From the NCBI RefSeq assembly GCF_009796745.1, contig NZ_CP047024.1:1922001-1986000 (forward strand): DNA of 64,000 nucleotides, written 5' to 3'. The position numbers and the translations under genes were made by a program. The notes below the pieces were generated by a model. The model ran no database searches. It was not told where the DNA came from and saw nothing but the letters and a program-made list of their open reading frames with translations. Every line of letters starts with the position of its first letter. The stretch's first letter is position 1. The DNA is from Paraglaciecola sp. L1A13. Lineage in GTDB: Bacteria > Pseudomonadota > Gammaproteobacteria > Enterobacterales > Alteromonadaceae. Shown here in pieces: positions 29,514 through 40,861 of the stretch.

Positions 29514-31359
<1,846 letters not shown>

Positions 31360-31638
31360 TTACGTGTTTTGGTATATTAGTTTCACCCTAACGATATACT
31401 GTCTCAAATCATTAGTAACATGTTGACCTTCATCAACTTTACTAACAATACTTAATATTATTTTTAAGGGAATACCTCAGGCACTGTTACGATTCAGAAA
31501 AAGGGGCATATAGTCCGTAGGTTTGCAGTGATACATGCGCTTGTTATGCAGTTGTCAAAATTCAATAGACCACTAATAAAACCAATAACGTCACAGCCAC
31601 ATTAATTGTTGTATTGAAAATTAAATAGGATCGCCAGT

Positions 31639-32352
31639 ATGAGCGATGAGAAACAAGTAAACGAACACACCCGCAGCTTGGTTGTTACTCGGCTAAGTTG
31701 GTTGAGGGCAGGAGTTCTCGGTGCCAATGATGGACTTATTTCGACCGCTGGGCTGGTAGTCGGTGTCGCGGCCGCATCAGCTGATATTCAAGATATCACC
31801 ACTGCTGGTATAGCCGGACTTACCGCTGGGGCCATTTCGATGGCACTTGGTGAGTATGTCTCGGTGAGTACGCAACGAGACACCGAAACGGCGTTGATCG
31901 CAAAGAAACGAAGTCTACTAAAAGCGCATCCCGATGAAGGGAAAGAATGGATTGCCTCGTTTCTGCGTGAGCGTGGCGTCAGTGCAAAAACGGCGAGCCT
32001 CGTCATTGAAGAGTTTCGCGACGGCGAGGTGTTACGGGCGCTTATTCGCCACGGGTTTGGCATTAATGAACAAGAAATCGCGAACCCTTGGGTGGCGGCG
32101 GGATCGTCTTTGCTGTCGTTTTCGTTTGGCGCCGCGTTACCCGTGATCGCGATGCTATTATCGCCGACGGATTTGCGGATCCAGGTGACTTTCATTGGGG
32201 TATTAATTGGTCTTGCATTAACCGGGGGGTTAAGCGCGTACCTTGGACAATCTAGCAAGCGCTCGGCCGTTATACGACTGCTGGTCGGTGGCGCGTTAGC
32301 GATGGCGACCACTTACGGCATAGGCCAACTTCTCGGCACGACTGCTTTTTAG
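31639..32352 (+). CDS. VIT/CCC1-family Fe2+/Mn2+ transporter
   Basis: This 237-residue membrane protein belongs to the VIT1/CCC1 family, which moves Fe2+ or Mn2+. Key segments are LRAGVLGANDGLISTAGLVVG, the first helix, and GAISMALGEYVSVSTQRD, the metal-site helix of the family; about five membrane helices follow. AGGATC precedes the ATG. The gene has markedly higher GC (53 and 58 percent in two 60-nt lines I counted) than its flanks, so it may be recently acquired. It is divergent from the N-ATPase operon. Confidence 0.85.
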   Translation: MSDEKQVNEHTRSLVVTRLSWLRAGVLGANDGLISTAGLVVGVAAASADIQDITTAGIAGLTAGAISMALGEYVSVSTQRDTETALIAKKRSLLKAHPDEGKEWIASFLRERGVSAKTASLVIEEFRDGEVLRALIRHGFGINEQEIANPWVAAGSSLLSFSFGAALPVIAMLLSPTDLRIQVTFIGVLIGLALTGGLSAYLGQSSKRSAVIRLLVGGALAMATTYGIGQLLGTTAF

Positions 32353-32534
32353 CGGGATCCCTTCAGTAAAAAAAACGGGCAACACAGTGCTAGGAAAGGC
32401 AAGGAAACAAAAGGAAATATGAGTGGAGAATAATGAAGGTTAGAACAAAATCACTCACAATGTAACCTTGTTCTAACCTTATGTTACTAATCTTATACTG
32501 ATGATTTTAGGCAAAATGCCACTTTTTTTGGGAC

Positions 32535-32651
32535 TTAACGTCCTAGTATATTTTTGTTAGTTTTCTTCGACTGTTTTGCCGCTTTCTTTTCTTTTGTCGT
32601 TAAAAGCGGTTTCTTTTTAGAATCTTTTTTACTGTCTTGTCCTTTGCTCAT
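32535..32651 (-). CDS. Lys-rich 38-residue protein
   Basis: This short gene encodes 38 residues starting MSKGQDSKKDSKKKP, with 13 lysines and one arginine, ending NILGR. A weak GAGTG ribosome site precedes the ATG. Small basic proteins of this MxKGQxSKK type recur in marine gammaproteobacteria, as far as I recall. It is probably cytoplasmic and unstructured or nucleic-acid-binding; function unknown. The rest of the 32353-32945 gap shows no gene. Confidence 0.55.
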   Translation of the reverse strand: MSKGQDSKKDSKKKPLLTTKEKKAAKQSKKTNKNILGR

Positions 32652-32945
32652 AATATTTTTCACTCGTTATAAGTTTATTAACCTAAAGTCAGTTTGAGCC
32701 AACCTGAGAACCTTGCTAAGAATTAACATCATGAAAACGATGATGATGTTGATACATAGTCATTTCAGTATGAGCTTAATCACGAGCAACTGAAAGGTAA
32801 TGTTATGGTGTTCTTCATAAGGTGGATTCATCTGAGCTTTGTGACGAATATTAACCAAAATGGCCTAAACGATAACGGTTTTTAACTGCATAAACTTTTC
32901 AATCGCTATGGGGACAACTATTTTGGCCGATTTTATTAGTGCGAA

Positions 32946-34013
32946 TTAAATCCACTTATGTTTTTTGAAGAACAGCAACATGCCGCCAATCATACCGAGC
33001 ATGACCAGCCAAACGCCGACATAGCCATAGGGAGAATAGAGTTCTGGCATACTTAATGGCCCAGCACTTTGACTGAAATTCATACCGTAAATGCCCACAA
33101 CAAAGGTGGGGGGAATAAATAAGGTGGCGATAATAGTGAGCACACGCATGACTTCATTGAGCTTTAAACTGACGATACTCATATAGAGTTCCATCAAGCC
33201 ATTAGTCATTTCGTGGTAGGTCTCTATCAATTCGAGGATAGAAATACAGTGATCGTAGCAATCTCGTAAAAACACCTTAGTATCAGGCGAAATTAAATCA
33301 GAGATATCGTCGCGCAGTAAGGTATTAATTAATTCGCGTTGTGGCCATATTTGTCGTTTCAGGATCAATATTTCGCGGCGCAAGCTGTGTATTTTCTGTA
33401 ATATGTTTTTATCGTGGTTATCTAACAGTAAATCCTCAGTTGCATCGATACGGTCAGCGTAATTTTCAAGAACGGGAAAGCCCCAATCGATGACCGTATC
33501 CACCAAACTATAAAATAAGTAATCAGCTTGGCGTTTTCTGAGTCGTCCTGCCGGCGCGCTTAATCGGCTATTTACCCCTGCAAATGGGTTAAACTTACCA
33601 CCACAAAAAGAAATCACCGTGTTTGGCATCAAAAACAAACTAATTTGTTGCAGACTCACACCCTCTTTTGTTTGCAACGGAAGTGTAAGGATTGTAAAAA
33701 TTTGCTCCTCTTGCATTTCAATCTTAGGTCTTTGTCCCATGCTGGCCACATCTTCAATAAACAGTTCAGGAATACCAAAATCACTCGCTAACTGGGTTAA
33801 TGTGACCTTATCTGGATCGCCCTGAACATGCACCCACGTTATGTTGTCGTTATGGATATGGGCTGTGCATTGCTCGGCGGTCGCATCGTGCCTTTCAACG
33901 AGTTGATTAGCATTGTAATCAAATACCGATAGGGTTAATTCGCCCTTATTATTTTCGTTGATGACACCAGGACGTGTACCTGGTTGGTTGTATTGCTTAC
34001 GAAATAACTTCAT
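32946..34013 (-). CDS. corA: CorA-family Mg2+/Co2+ channel
   Basis: This 355-residue protein is a divalent-cation channel of the inner membrane. A large soluble N-terminal funnel domain is followed by two C-terminal helices with the signature YGMNF at the pore mouth and MPEL in the following loop, then a basic tail (FFKKHKWI). The frame is open from 34070, but the ATG at 34013 has AGGA just upstream and gives a normal CorA N-terminus (MKLFRKQYNQ). It is monocistronic. Confidence 0.9.
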   Translation of the reverse strand: MKLFRKQYNQPGTRPGVINENNKGELTLSVFDYNANQLVERHDATAEQCTAHIHNDNITWVHVQGDPDKVTLTQLASDFGIPELFIEDVASMGQRPKIEMQEEQIFTILTLPLQTKEGVSLQQISLFLMPNTVISFCGGKFNPFAGVNSRLSAPAGRLRKRQADYLFYSLVDTVIDWGFPVLENYADRIDATEDLLLDNHDKNILQKIHSLRREILILKRQIWPQRELINTLLRDDISDLISPDTKVFLRDCYDHCISILELIETYHEMTNGLMELYMSIVSLKLNEVMRVLTIIATLFIPPTFVVGIYGMNFSQSAGPLSMPELYSPYGYVGVWLVMLGMIGGMLLFFKKHKWI

Positions 34014-34295
34014 TTCATTCCTAGAGGCTAATGCGAAGATTATCAGTGTGATAGGACAAGCATATAACACAGTCGATAGGGTTCCAATATAGCAAAATGT
34101 AATCTGCCTATATTGCTAATTACCGCGAAATTTAACATCGGACGTAGTCGTTATAAAACCAGATTGGCTGGGCATTGTGTCATGACCGTGTGGAAATCTG
34201 CAACTCGGTTATTTTATCAGGTTACTTACTTTTGGCGACTAAACAGTAAGCTAGTATGGTGTTCACAATACAGATGACTAATCGCAAATGATTGG

Positions 34296-34679
34296 CTAGC
34301 CAGCAGGAGACTGATGTTGAGCATTTGGGGCTAGCGCAATAAATTCTATTTCAACTCTACCGCCTAAGCCTAAACCACTGCCAGCAATGACGTTGTCCAT
34401 CCCTGAGCTAAATCTTTCTAGCGTGCTTTTAATGTTGTCTAATGCTTGGCGTGTCTCTGGAATAACGCCGTCTTCAACTCGTTTTAATTGACCTGAAATT
34501 ACACCTGATTCACCGGATAGATATAATATATCGTTGACGCGTACCGCTTGTGAAAACGGCAGATTGTGCTGTTTAAATGCATCAGAACTGAGACGTGTTA
34601 TTGCGTGATCAGGTTGTGGATGTGCGTTGCTGGATATACACAGCAACGTTGTGCTAAATAAAATGAATAATCTTTTCAT
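34296..34679 (-). CDS. RidA/YjgF-family protein with internal deletion, exported
   Basis: The protein has a signal peptide (MKRLFILFSTTLLCISSNA) and RidA-type sequence: LPFSQAVRVNDILYLSGESG and GVIPETRQALDNIKSTLERF match the first half, and SGLGLGGRVEIEFIALAPNA the last strand. What is missing, between Ile98 and Ala99 (about 34386), is the middle of the family fold, the strand and helices carrying V-K-x-T-V-x-L, the NxVYxxYF helix and the R-S motif with the conserved arginine. About 35-45 residues are absent in frame. It may be inactive or only structural. A RidA fold still trimers normally, but this one probably cannot bind substrate. Confidence 0.75.
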   Translation of the reverse strand: MKRLFILFSTTLLCISSNAHPQPDHAITRLSSDAFKQHNLPFSQAVRVNDILYLSGESGVISGQLKRVEDGVIPETRQALDNIKSTLERFSSGMDNVIAGSGLGLGGRVEIEFIALAPNAQHQSPAG

Positions 34680-34699
34680 CGTTGGTACCTTTTATACTG

Positions 34700-34843
34700 T
34701 TATTTTTTGAGTAAATAGGTCTGGGTATATTGCTCGAGCAATATATTGGCTAGCGCGTGGGTGGGTTTATCTGCTCCCATAATATAACCCTCAGACATAC
34801 AGGCAAACGTCGCAATTGAAAAACAGAATAAATAAATGCGCAT
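34700..34843 (-). CDS. Small ORF or gene remnant next to the RidA-like gene
   Basis: This is a 47-residue frame preceded by an excellent AGGAGAATCAA ribosome site. It begins with a hydrophobic signal-like stretch (MRIYLFCFSIATFACM) and continues with GADKPTHALANILLEQY before a stop. It lies only 9 nt after the TonB receptor stop and 20 nt before the RidA-like gene, so all three are probably co-transcribed. It reads like the start of an exported enzyme cut short, or a genuine small envelope peptide. I do not recognise the family. Confidence 0.45.
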   Translation of the reverse strand: MRIYLFCFSIATFACMSEGYIMGADKPTHALANILLEQYTQTYLLKK

Positions 34844-34852
34844 TTGATTCTC

Positions 34853-37108
34853 CTAAAAGCTATATTTTACTTCCACGCCATACGTGCGGGGCTCTTGGTA
34901 GTTGGCGGTAACCGTGCCGAAAAAGTCTTTGCGATTATCGATAGGGTCACGAACGTCGGCTAGATTACGGCCCCAAAGATAGGCTTCCCAGCCATTGTCG
35001 TTGTTCAGTAAACCAATACGAGCATTAATCAGTGTAAGGGTGTTTACATGACCGAAGTCTACAACCGTGCTATCACTCAGTGTTTCAGTTTTTACATTAT
35101 CTACGGTGGTGAAAAATCCGCTGCTATGGGTAATATCTAATCGCCAAGAAAGGTCTGCGTTTAAAGCGTTAATTTGAGTTAAATATTGCACACCGATTGA
35201 AAAGTTGCTGTCAGGTGCATTGATAAGATTGTTACCTTCGGCGTCACCTCCGCCAGTTAAACCGCCGGGGAAACTATCAAACTCGGTATTTAATAATCCC
35301 ATGCTGGCTTGAATTTCTAAATTGCTGATGGGTCGGTAAGTCATCTCAAGCTCAATCCCCTGAGAGTTGGCTTGCGCAGCATTACGGATTGAAATAGATG
35401 AAGCACCATTACCTAAGTCAATAAATTGATTAACCTGATAATTTTTAAATACCGAGCTGAATGCGGCGAAGTTAACAATTAAGCTATTTCGGTAAAAATT
35501 ACCTTTTAAACCCAGTTCGGCACTCCCTACTGTTTCTTTGTCAAACTCGATACCAGCTGCAAGATCACTGCTAGTGATAAAGTCCAGATTGAAGCCACCG
35601 CTTTTAAAACCGGTCGAATATTTGGCATAGCTGTTGAGGCTGTTATTAAGGGCATAATTGACGCTTAATGCGTAAGATAAATAACGGTCACCGCGTGAGT
35701 CTGTGAATCTACCATCGGTGCTGCCAATACGGAAAGTGCCAGAGTTTGATCCATCTAGTAACCAATCGATGTCTTTGGTTTCATCAGTATAGCGCAGGCC
35801 AAATGCGAGTGAAGTTGTGTCAGTTAGGTTGTATCCACTATTAAAATAGGCCGCATAACTGTCGGTCGTGACCAAACCACTGTTACTGACTAACGTACCC
35901 GGCACATTACCAAATATAAAAGACAGGGAGCCATTTATCACATCTCTTTGGGTGTCAGCGTCTTGCCGGTAAAGGTAAATTCCCGCTATGTAATCGAGTG
36001 GTGATTTATTTTGCTCGGAAATTAACTGAAGTTCTTGTGACCATTGCTGATATTGATCTGCGTATTCAATCACTAATAAATCCGCTGCAACATAATCTGA
36101 GTCATTGCGATAAAAGCTATCGGTATCTCGGTAAGCGGTAATCGATTTAACATCGAAGCCGTTGTCCGTACGGTAGGTAAAATCTATTGCTGCTCCCCAG
36201 ATATCACGTTTTTCGTAGGTATCAATAGTGGTGGCGACTTCATTTTTTTTCGGGGCGCCGGTATCGAGTGTATTCCCTAAGGTATCGGATATTGCTTCGC
36301 CCAAGAAAGAGAGACGTTCGGTGTTCAGGCCATCGATGCTAAAATTGAATTCCAGTTTGTCCGACAATTGTTTCAAAAACTGGCCTCGATAAGCTAGAGC
36401 GTCACGTCCATTAAGATCATGTCCAGTGAGCAAGTTTTTAATATAGCCGTCTCTATCCAGCTTAGTGGCGGCTAATTTCACGGCACTAGTATCAGAAATA
36501 GGCAGGTTTATCTGTCCTTGAATTTCACGGGCATTCATATTGCCCAATGATCCGCTGATTTGGCCTTCTAATTCATCCGAGGGTTTTATGGATATCAGAT
36601 TAATGGCGCCTGCCACGGTGTTTTTACCAAACAGTGTACCTTGTGGACCACGCAACACCTCAATCCTCGCTAAATCAAGTAGCTCTTGATTAAGAGCGGG
36701 AGATTGCCCTAAATATACTCCATCTAAATAAACACCTACTCGGGTATCAAAGCCAATATTACGACTATTCGAACCAATACCTCGGATGGTAATGGAGGAA
36801 CTAATATCGGCTGTGCGCGTAATAGACAAATTCGGGATGAAATCAGCTAGTTCCGTTAACTGAGTAATGCTGGTTTGCTCAATATTGGCAGCATTAAAAG
36901 ATGAAATAGCTATCGGAACTTCAGATAATTTTTGCGCGCGCTTTTGTGCTGTAACGACAACGACTTCGTATTCTTTGTTCTTTTCGGTTAGCGACTTAGG
37001 CAGCTGTTGGGCGAGGCTCGTGCATGACACTGATAGCACCAATGTGATAATCAGCCCGTTTTTATAAATTGTCTTTTTGACGGAACGCCAAGAATATAAT
37101 CTGGCCAT
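34853..37108 (-). CDS. TonB-dependent outer-membrane receptor
   Basis: This is a 751-residue TonB receptor. It has a signal sequence after a basic N-terminus (NGLIITLVLSVSCTSLA), the TonB box region EVVVVTAQKRAQKLSEVPIA typical of large proteobacterial receptors, a plug with ITIRGIGSNSR, VGVYLDGVYLG and EVLRGPQGTLFGKNTVAGAINL, and a barrel that ends RTYGVEVKYSF. That plug form is common in receptors for plant or algal compounds and sterols in marine and sphingomonad bacteria. AAGGAA precedes the start. It heads a likely three-gene unit with the small ORF and RidA-like gene. Confidence 0.9.
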   Translation of the reverse strand: MARLYSWRSVKKTIYKNGLIITLVLSVSCTSLAQQLPKSLTEKNKEYEVVVVTAQKRAQKLSEVPIAISSFNAANIEQTSITQLTELADFIPNLSITRTADISSSITIRGIGSNSRNIGFDTRVGVYLDGVYLGQSPALNQELLDLARIEVLRGPQGTLFGKNTVAGAINLISIKPSDELEGQISGSLGNMNAREIQGQINLPISDTSAVKLAATKLDRDGYIKNLLTGHDLNGRDALAYRGQFLKQLSDKLEFNFSIDGLNTERLSFLGEAISDTLGNTLDTGAPKKNEVATTIDTYEKRDIWGAAIDFTYRTDNGFDVKSITAYRDTDSFYRNDSDYVAADLLVIEYADQYQQWSQELQLISEQNKSPLDYIAGIYLYRQDADTQRDVINGSLSFIFGNVPGTLVSNSGLVTTDSYAAYFNSGYNLTDTTSLAFGLRYTDETKDIDWLLDGSNSGTFRIGSTDGRFTDSRGDRYLSYALSVNYALNNSLNSYAKYSTGFKSGGFNLDFITSSDLAAGIEFDKETVGSAELGLKGNFYRNSLIVNFAAFSSVFKNYQVNQFIDLGNGASSISIRNAAQANSQGIELEMTYRPISNLEIQASMGLLNTEFDSFPGGLTGGGDAEGNNLINAPDSNFSIGVQYLTQINALNADLSWRLDITHSSGFFTTVDNVKTETLSDSTVVDFGHVNTLTLINARIGLLNNDNGWEAYLWGRNLADVRDPIDNRKDFFGTVTANYQEPRTYGVEVKYSF

Positions 37109-37483
37109 TAAACATTCCTTTTTTAAATCACATTGAACAAAGGTTGCCGAGGGCTAACACATATTGGTTGTACTTTGCTCACTTAGCAAGGTGGGGAATG
37201 ATATTATGTAGGAAATTTAATCACTTAATGACATTTTTGTAGTTCTATAATTACCCTTAAAAACTGGAAATGACTAAATGTGTTCAAAATATGTAGCGAA
37301 GTTGATTGAAAAAGACGTTAGTCTTTACTTTCTTCTAAAAATAAAAAATACCGATTCAATAGCCTTCGTTTATTCACACTGCAGATTAGTCCAACAAACT
37401 CAATTAGAAAATTACGGCCAGAATCCTTCGAATAATAAGCGATAAACACGTGAAAGCGGATTTCATTATTTTCACTGAGCCAT

Positions 37484-37511
37484 GTGCAGTAAGTAATATG
37501 CAGTAAATAAT
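37484..37511. repeat. Imperfect tandem 14-bp repeat
   Basis: GTGCAGTAAGTAAT (37484-37497) is followed directly by ATGCAGTAAATAAT (37498-37511), 12 of 14 identical. It lies in the 544-bp divergent gap 37109-37652, just before the inverted repeat at 37529. Confidence 0.5.
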
Positions 37512-37528
37512 GTGCGCAAAGTATGAAA

Positions 37529-37562
37529 AATCATAAACGATGTTTTAACTTCGTTTATGATT
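37529..37562. promoter_or_regulatory. Perfect 12-bp inverted repeat in the divergent gap
   Basis: AATCATAAACGA (37529-37540) and TCGTTTATGATT (37551-37562) are perfect complements around a 10-nt spacer. It sits about 90 bp upstream of the GNAT gene. An operator or an RNA hairpin is possible; there is no T-tract. Confidence 0.6.
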
Positions 37563-37652
37563 GCCAGCAAAGTAAATCTGACAATTATCCTTAGATTACG
37601 CAAACTATGCCTATCGAGCGCACGAGTAATAATCTAATGTTTAGGAAATAAA

Positions 37653-38129
37653 ATGGATGTATCGCTTCGCCAAGTCACTAAAGATAATTACGAGGCAGTG
37701 TGTGATCTTGATGTAACACCCGCCCAGGAAGATTATGTGGCATGCAATATGTGGTCTTTGGTTGAGTCGAGTTATAATGACGGGTTTGAAACTCGGGTCA
37801 TTTATCTTGCTGAAGAGCCGGTAGGCTTTTTTATGTGGGTGTTTGAATCCGTTGAAAAAGTGTCGATTTGGCGGTTTATGGTAGATCACAGACATCAGCA
37901 AAGAGGCATCGGCCGAGAGGCGTTAGCGTTAGTGCTTAACGACATACGTTTAAATCCGAGTGTTGCTGAAATTGAAATCTGTTACGATCCTCAAAACCCC
38001 GTTGCGAAAGATTTTTACGCCACATTTGGATTCGTTGAGATGGGAATGGACGACGATAATGAAGATATGATAGCGATTATTAAGTGTGCTAAATATGATG
38101 CAAGCTATAAGAGCGAGCGCATGCATTAG
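37653..38129 (+). CDS. GNAT-family N-acetyltransferase
   Basis: This 158-residue protein is a GCN5-type acetyltransferase. The acetyl-CoA motif is in RHQQRGIGREAL (the Q-x-x-G-x-G pyrophosphate loop), preceded by the strand WRFMVDH and followed by IEICYDPQNPVAKDFYATFGF, the C-terminal motif B. The N-terminal LRQVTKDNYEAVCDL and YLAEEPVGFFMW resemble polyamine (SpeG/BltD-like) acetyltransferases, but the substrate is uncertain. AGGAA precedes the ATG. Confidence 0.82.
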   Translation: MDVSLRQVTKDNYEAVCDLDVTPAQEDYVACNMWSLVESSYNDGFETRVIYLAEEPVGFFMWVFESVEKVSIWRFMVDHRHQQRGIGREALALVLNDIRLNPSVAEIEICYDPQNPVAKDFYATFGFVEMGMDDDNEDMIAIIKCAKYDASYKSERMH

Positions 38130-38152
38130 GTTTATCCTAAGGGGTAGGGGAT

Positions 38153-38177
38153 AGCATTTTTCTCTCGGAAAAATGCT
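38153..38177. terminator. Hairpin downstream of the GNAT gene
   Basis: AGCATTTTTC (38153-38162) and GAAAAATGCT (38168-38177) form a perfect 10-bp stem with a 5-nt loop. It probably ends the GNAT transcript, though no T-tract follows. Confidence 0.55.
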
Positions 38178-38337
38178 CAGATGAGCGCAGTTAGTATTGC
38201 GCTAGGAGCTAACCCAGAAAATTTACCTTGAGGCATCAGTATTGACAGAGCGTTTAACGCTAGCCTTTAGCATTTTTATACAACCACGGTTTACGCTAAT
38301 GAATACCCGATTAATGGGGCGGTCATTAACGTAAATC

Positions 38338-38362
38338 AGCTATGTTTGTCATAAACATAGCT
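38338..38362. terminator. Hairpin downstream of the histidine kinase gene
   Basis: AGCTATGTTT (38338-38347) and AAACATAGCT (38353-38362) form a perfect 10-bp stem with a 5-nt loop, about 50 nt past the kinase stop on the minus strand, in the convergent gap. Confidence 0.5.
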
Positions 38363-38414
38363 TGGGCCAGTGACAAATTAGGGTTGTATAGATACGTGCA
38401 AGTCCACGCTGTAT

Positions 38415-40421
38415 TTATTCCTTTTCCACGCTATTTGTGACTGGTGTACTGAAAACCTTGCTAAGATCCGCTATATTCACCGGTTTAGTGAAATGAAAAT
38501 CAAACCCAACGGCTTTGGCTTTGCGCACGTCTTCGGCTTGACCATAGCCCGTTAACGCCACAAGAAGTCGTTGCTTATTTTTATGAATGATTTTTTCTGC
38601 CACTTCATAGCCATTCATATCTGGCAAACCTATATCGAGTAATACTACTTCGGGGTCAAAATCATCCACCGCTTTTAAGGCATGTCGAGCTGTATAGGCT
38701 GTGCGGACGTCATGACCCTGGAAAGTTAATAATTCTGCCATCGTATCAGCGGAGTCTGTATTGTCATCGACCACTAAAATACGCTTCAGGGTATTTTGGT
38801 GATTGTCCGGCCCTTGTTTTGCTAATTTTGGGCTGGCTATTTTTGGTAAACGAATGCTAAATCGTGAGCCGCAGCCCAAACCTTCGCTATGAACTATGAC
38901 GTCTCCTCCATGCATATGCACTAGGCGCTGGACTATATTTAAACCAATGCCCAATCCGCCTTGTGAACGATCCAAGGTTTGGTTTGCTTGGGTGAATAAC
39001 TCAAAGACTTCGTTTTGCATGGCAGGGGCGATACCACAACCGTTGTCAGAAACGATAATTTCTGCTTGGTCCGAAGTACTGGCTATTTGAATGGATATTT
39101 TACCCCCTGTCGGGGTGTACTTAACTGCATTATTAATGACGTTGGTGACGCACTGCACTAGTCTGGTCATGTCACCACTGACATAAGGCCTAAGTTCGAT
39201 ATCGATAAGGTTAATATGGTGATTTTTCGCGGCTATTGCACTATGCAATGATTCCAATGCGACATTGACTACACTAAATAAGCTTACCGGCTCGTGTTGC
39301 AGAGTAATACGATTTTGGCTGATCCGTGAGATATCCAATAGGTCATCCATCAGGTGAGTCATATGAGTGACCTGTCGGGCTAAAATATTGCCTATGTTTT
39401 GTAATTTACTATCTTGCTGGACGGACTGGGTGAGCATCTCACTTACATTTCGAATAGGGGCTAATGGATTACGTAATTCATGGGCTAACATGGCAAGAAA
39501 TTCGTCTTTACGCCGGTCTTCTTCCTGTAGTGATTTATTCGCCATTACGCGCTCTGTTACGTTAAATCCTTCGACTAATATTCCGCTGACATTTCCGTTT
39601 GGCGCCGATATGGGTTGATAAATAAAATCAACATAAATGGGGTCTTTTGCGCTGAAAGTTAATGGAACCGCCACACCGTGATGGCTTTTACCACTTACGT
39701 ATACTTCATCGAGCAAGGCAATAAAACCTTGCGAGGCGACTTCGGGTATTACGTCTATTACCTTGCGGCCTAAAATATCATGTTGATTAAGCATTTCAAG
39801 ATAATTGCGATTGGCATATTCAAAATAGTGTTCTGGACCTTGTAGTACACACATAAAACTTGGCGCTTGATCAAATAGCGAGCGCCAGCGGGCTTCCGCG
39901 GCTTTCATTCTCTGTTCGGCGAGCACGTGCTCTGTGGTTTCAGTGGCTATGACCAATAAGCCGCCGACACCGTACTCAGCGCTAGGATCATCAACCGGGC
40001 CGTAACTGTACGTCCAATACATCTCTTCACGTTTACCGTTTCGGGTAATGAGAAGCAGTTGGTTTTCATTCCAAGTATGTCCGTTTCCCGACATGACCTG
40101 AGTTATTTGTGGCCTAATTTGTGGCCAAATTTCTTCCCAGCATTCACGTCCTCTTTGTCCCAATGAGCTGGGGTGTCGCTCAGATCCTAGCGTGAGGGAA
40201 TAGGGATCGTTATAAAATTGAATTAACTCCTTTCCCCACCAGAGCAGCATTGGGTGTCCGGTAGATAAGAGTAAACGTAAACTGGTTTTCAAGGGTTGTG
40301 GCCAACCCTCTGGTTCGCCCAATGGGGTTGTTTTCCAGTCATAGGCGCGGATACGCGCACCCATTTCTCCACCACCGGACATAAAATTTAGTTGGGTATT
40401 TGCGGTTAATTCTTGAGCCAT
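38415..40421 (-). CDS. Hybrid sensor histidine kinase with PAS domains and receiver
   Basis: This 668-residue soluble hybrid kinase has an N-terminal PAS/GAF-like region (WKTTPLGEPEGWPQPLK, as in phytochrome-associated hybrid kinases), a PAS domain (about 175-290), HisKA with the phospho-accepting His314 in MLAHELRNPLAPIRN, HATPase_c with NAVKYTPTGG, DNGCGIA and GGLGIGLNIVQ, and a C-terminal receiver with DD at 552-553 and phospho-acceptor Asp596 (LLDIGLPDMNG). There is no membrane helix, so it senses a cytoplasmic signal. No separate response regulator gene lies beside it. Confidence 0.9.
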   Translation of the reverse strand: MAQELTANTQLNFMSGGGEMGARIRAYDWKTTPLGEPEGWPQPLKTSLRLLLSTGHPMLLWWGKELIQFYNDPYSLTLGSERHPSSLGQRGRECWEEIWPQIRPQITQVMSGNGHTWNENQLLLITRNGKREEMYWTYSYGPVDDPSAEYGVGGLLVIATETTEHVLAEQRMKAAEARWRSLFDQAPSFMCVLQGPEHYFEYANRNYLEMLNQHDILGRKVIDVIPEVASQGFIALLDEVYVSGKSHHGVAVPLTFSAKDPIYVDFIYQPISAPNGNVSGILVEGFNVTERVMANKSLQEEDRRKDEFLAMLAHELRNPLAPIRNVSEMLTQSVQQDSKLQNIGNILARQVTHMTHLMDDLLDISRISQNRITLQHEPVSLFSVVNVALESLHSAIAAKNHHINLIDIELRPYVSGDMTRLVQCVTNVINNAVKYTPTGGKISIQIASTSDQAEIIVSDNGCGIAPAMQNEVFELFTQANQTLDRSQGGLGIGLNIVQRLVHMHGGDVIVHSEGLGCGSRFSIRLPKIASPKLAKQGPDNHQNTLKRILVVDDNTDSADTMAELLTFQGHDVRTAYTARHALKAVDDFDPEVVLLDIGLPDMNGYEVAEKIIHKNKQRLLVALTGYGQAEDVRKAKAVGFDFHFTKPVNIADLSKVFSTPVTNSVEKE

Positions 40422-40861
40422 ATATCTTCCAGCGCGGCGAAAGTGCCGTTAGTAACCCCTTAAGTGAGTGAAAATACGCCAAGTTTGCTATACCGATTGG
40501 GCTGGCATATACCGAACGAATTGATACTGAGGTTTTTTTAAATATCTGCCATAGCATATTATATAAATTAGGTTTTTGACTAAACGTTTTTCGCCAATAG
40601 CAGCATTAAATTTGTGATGTAAATACCCGTAAGCGCCTTATAAGCAGGTCGGTAGGTAATAGGGTTATTATTTGGTTTCGTAATAATGCAAGGTTATCTG
40701 CGTTCAACTGCATGACTTGACGGTGTCGATTAGTTATAAATTAACTTGGTTTTCAAAGGAATATCCAGTTAGTTTTCAATCCGTTGAGCGGTTATAAACT
40801 TGACTTAGCGTGATACAAACGTAATGTTGAGTGCAAATATTCAAATAGCGAGGTTATAGAT
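40422..40861. other. Divergent intergenic region, histidine kinase / membrane protein
   Basis: 440 bp with no gene or repeat that I could support; it should contain both promoters. Confidence 0.5.

Noticed and set aside
38153..38362. Paired hairpins between the GNAT and kinase genes as a mobile-element or repeat family
   Set aside because: The two stems differ in sequence and sit where convergent transcripts end, so ordinary termination explains them.
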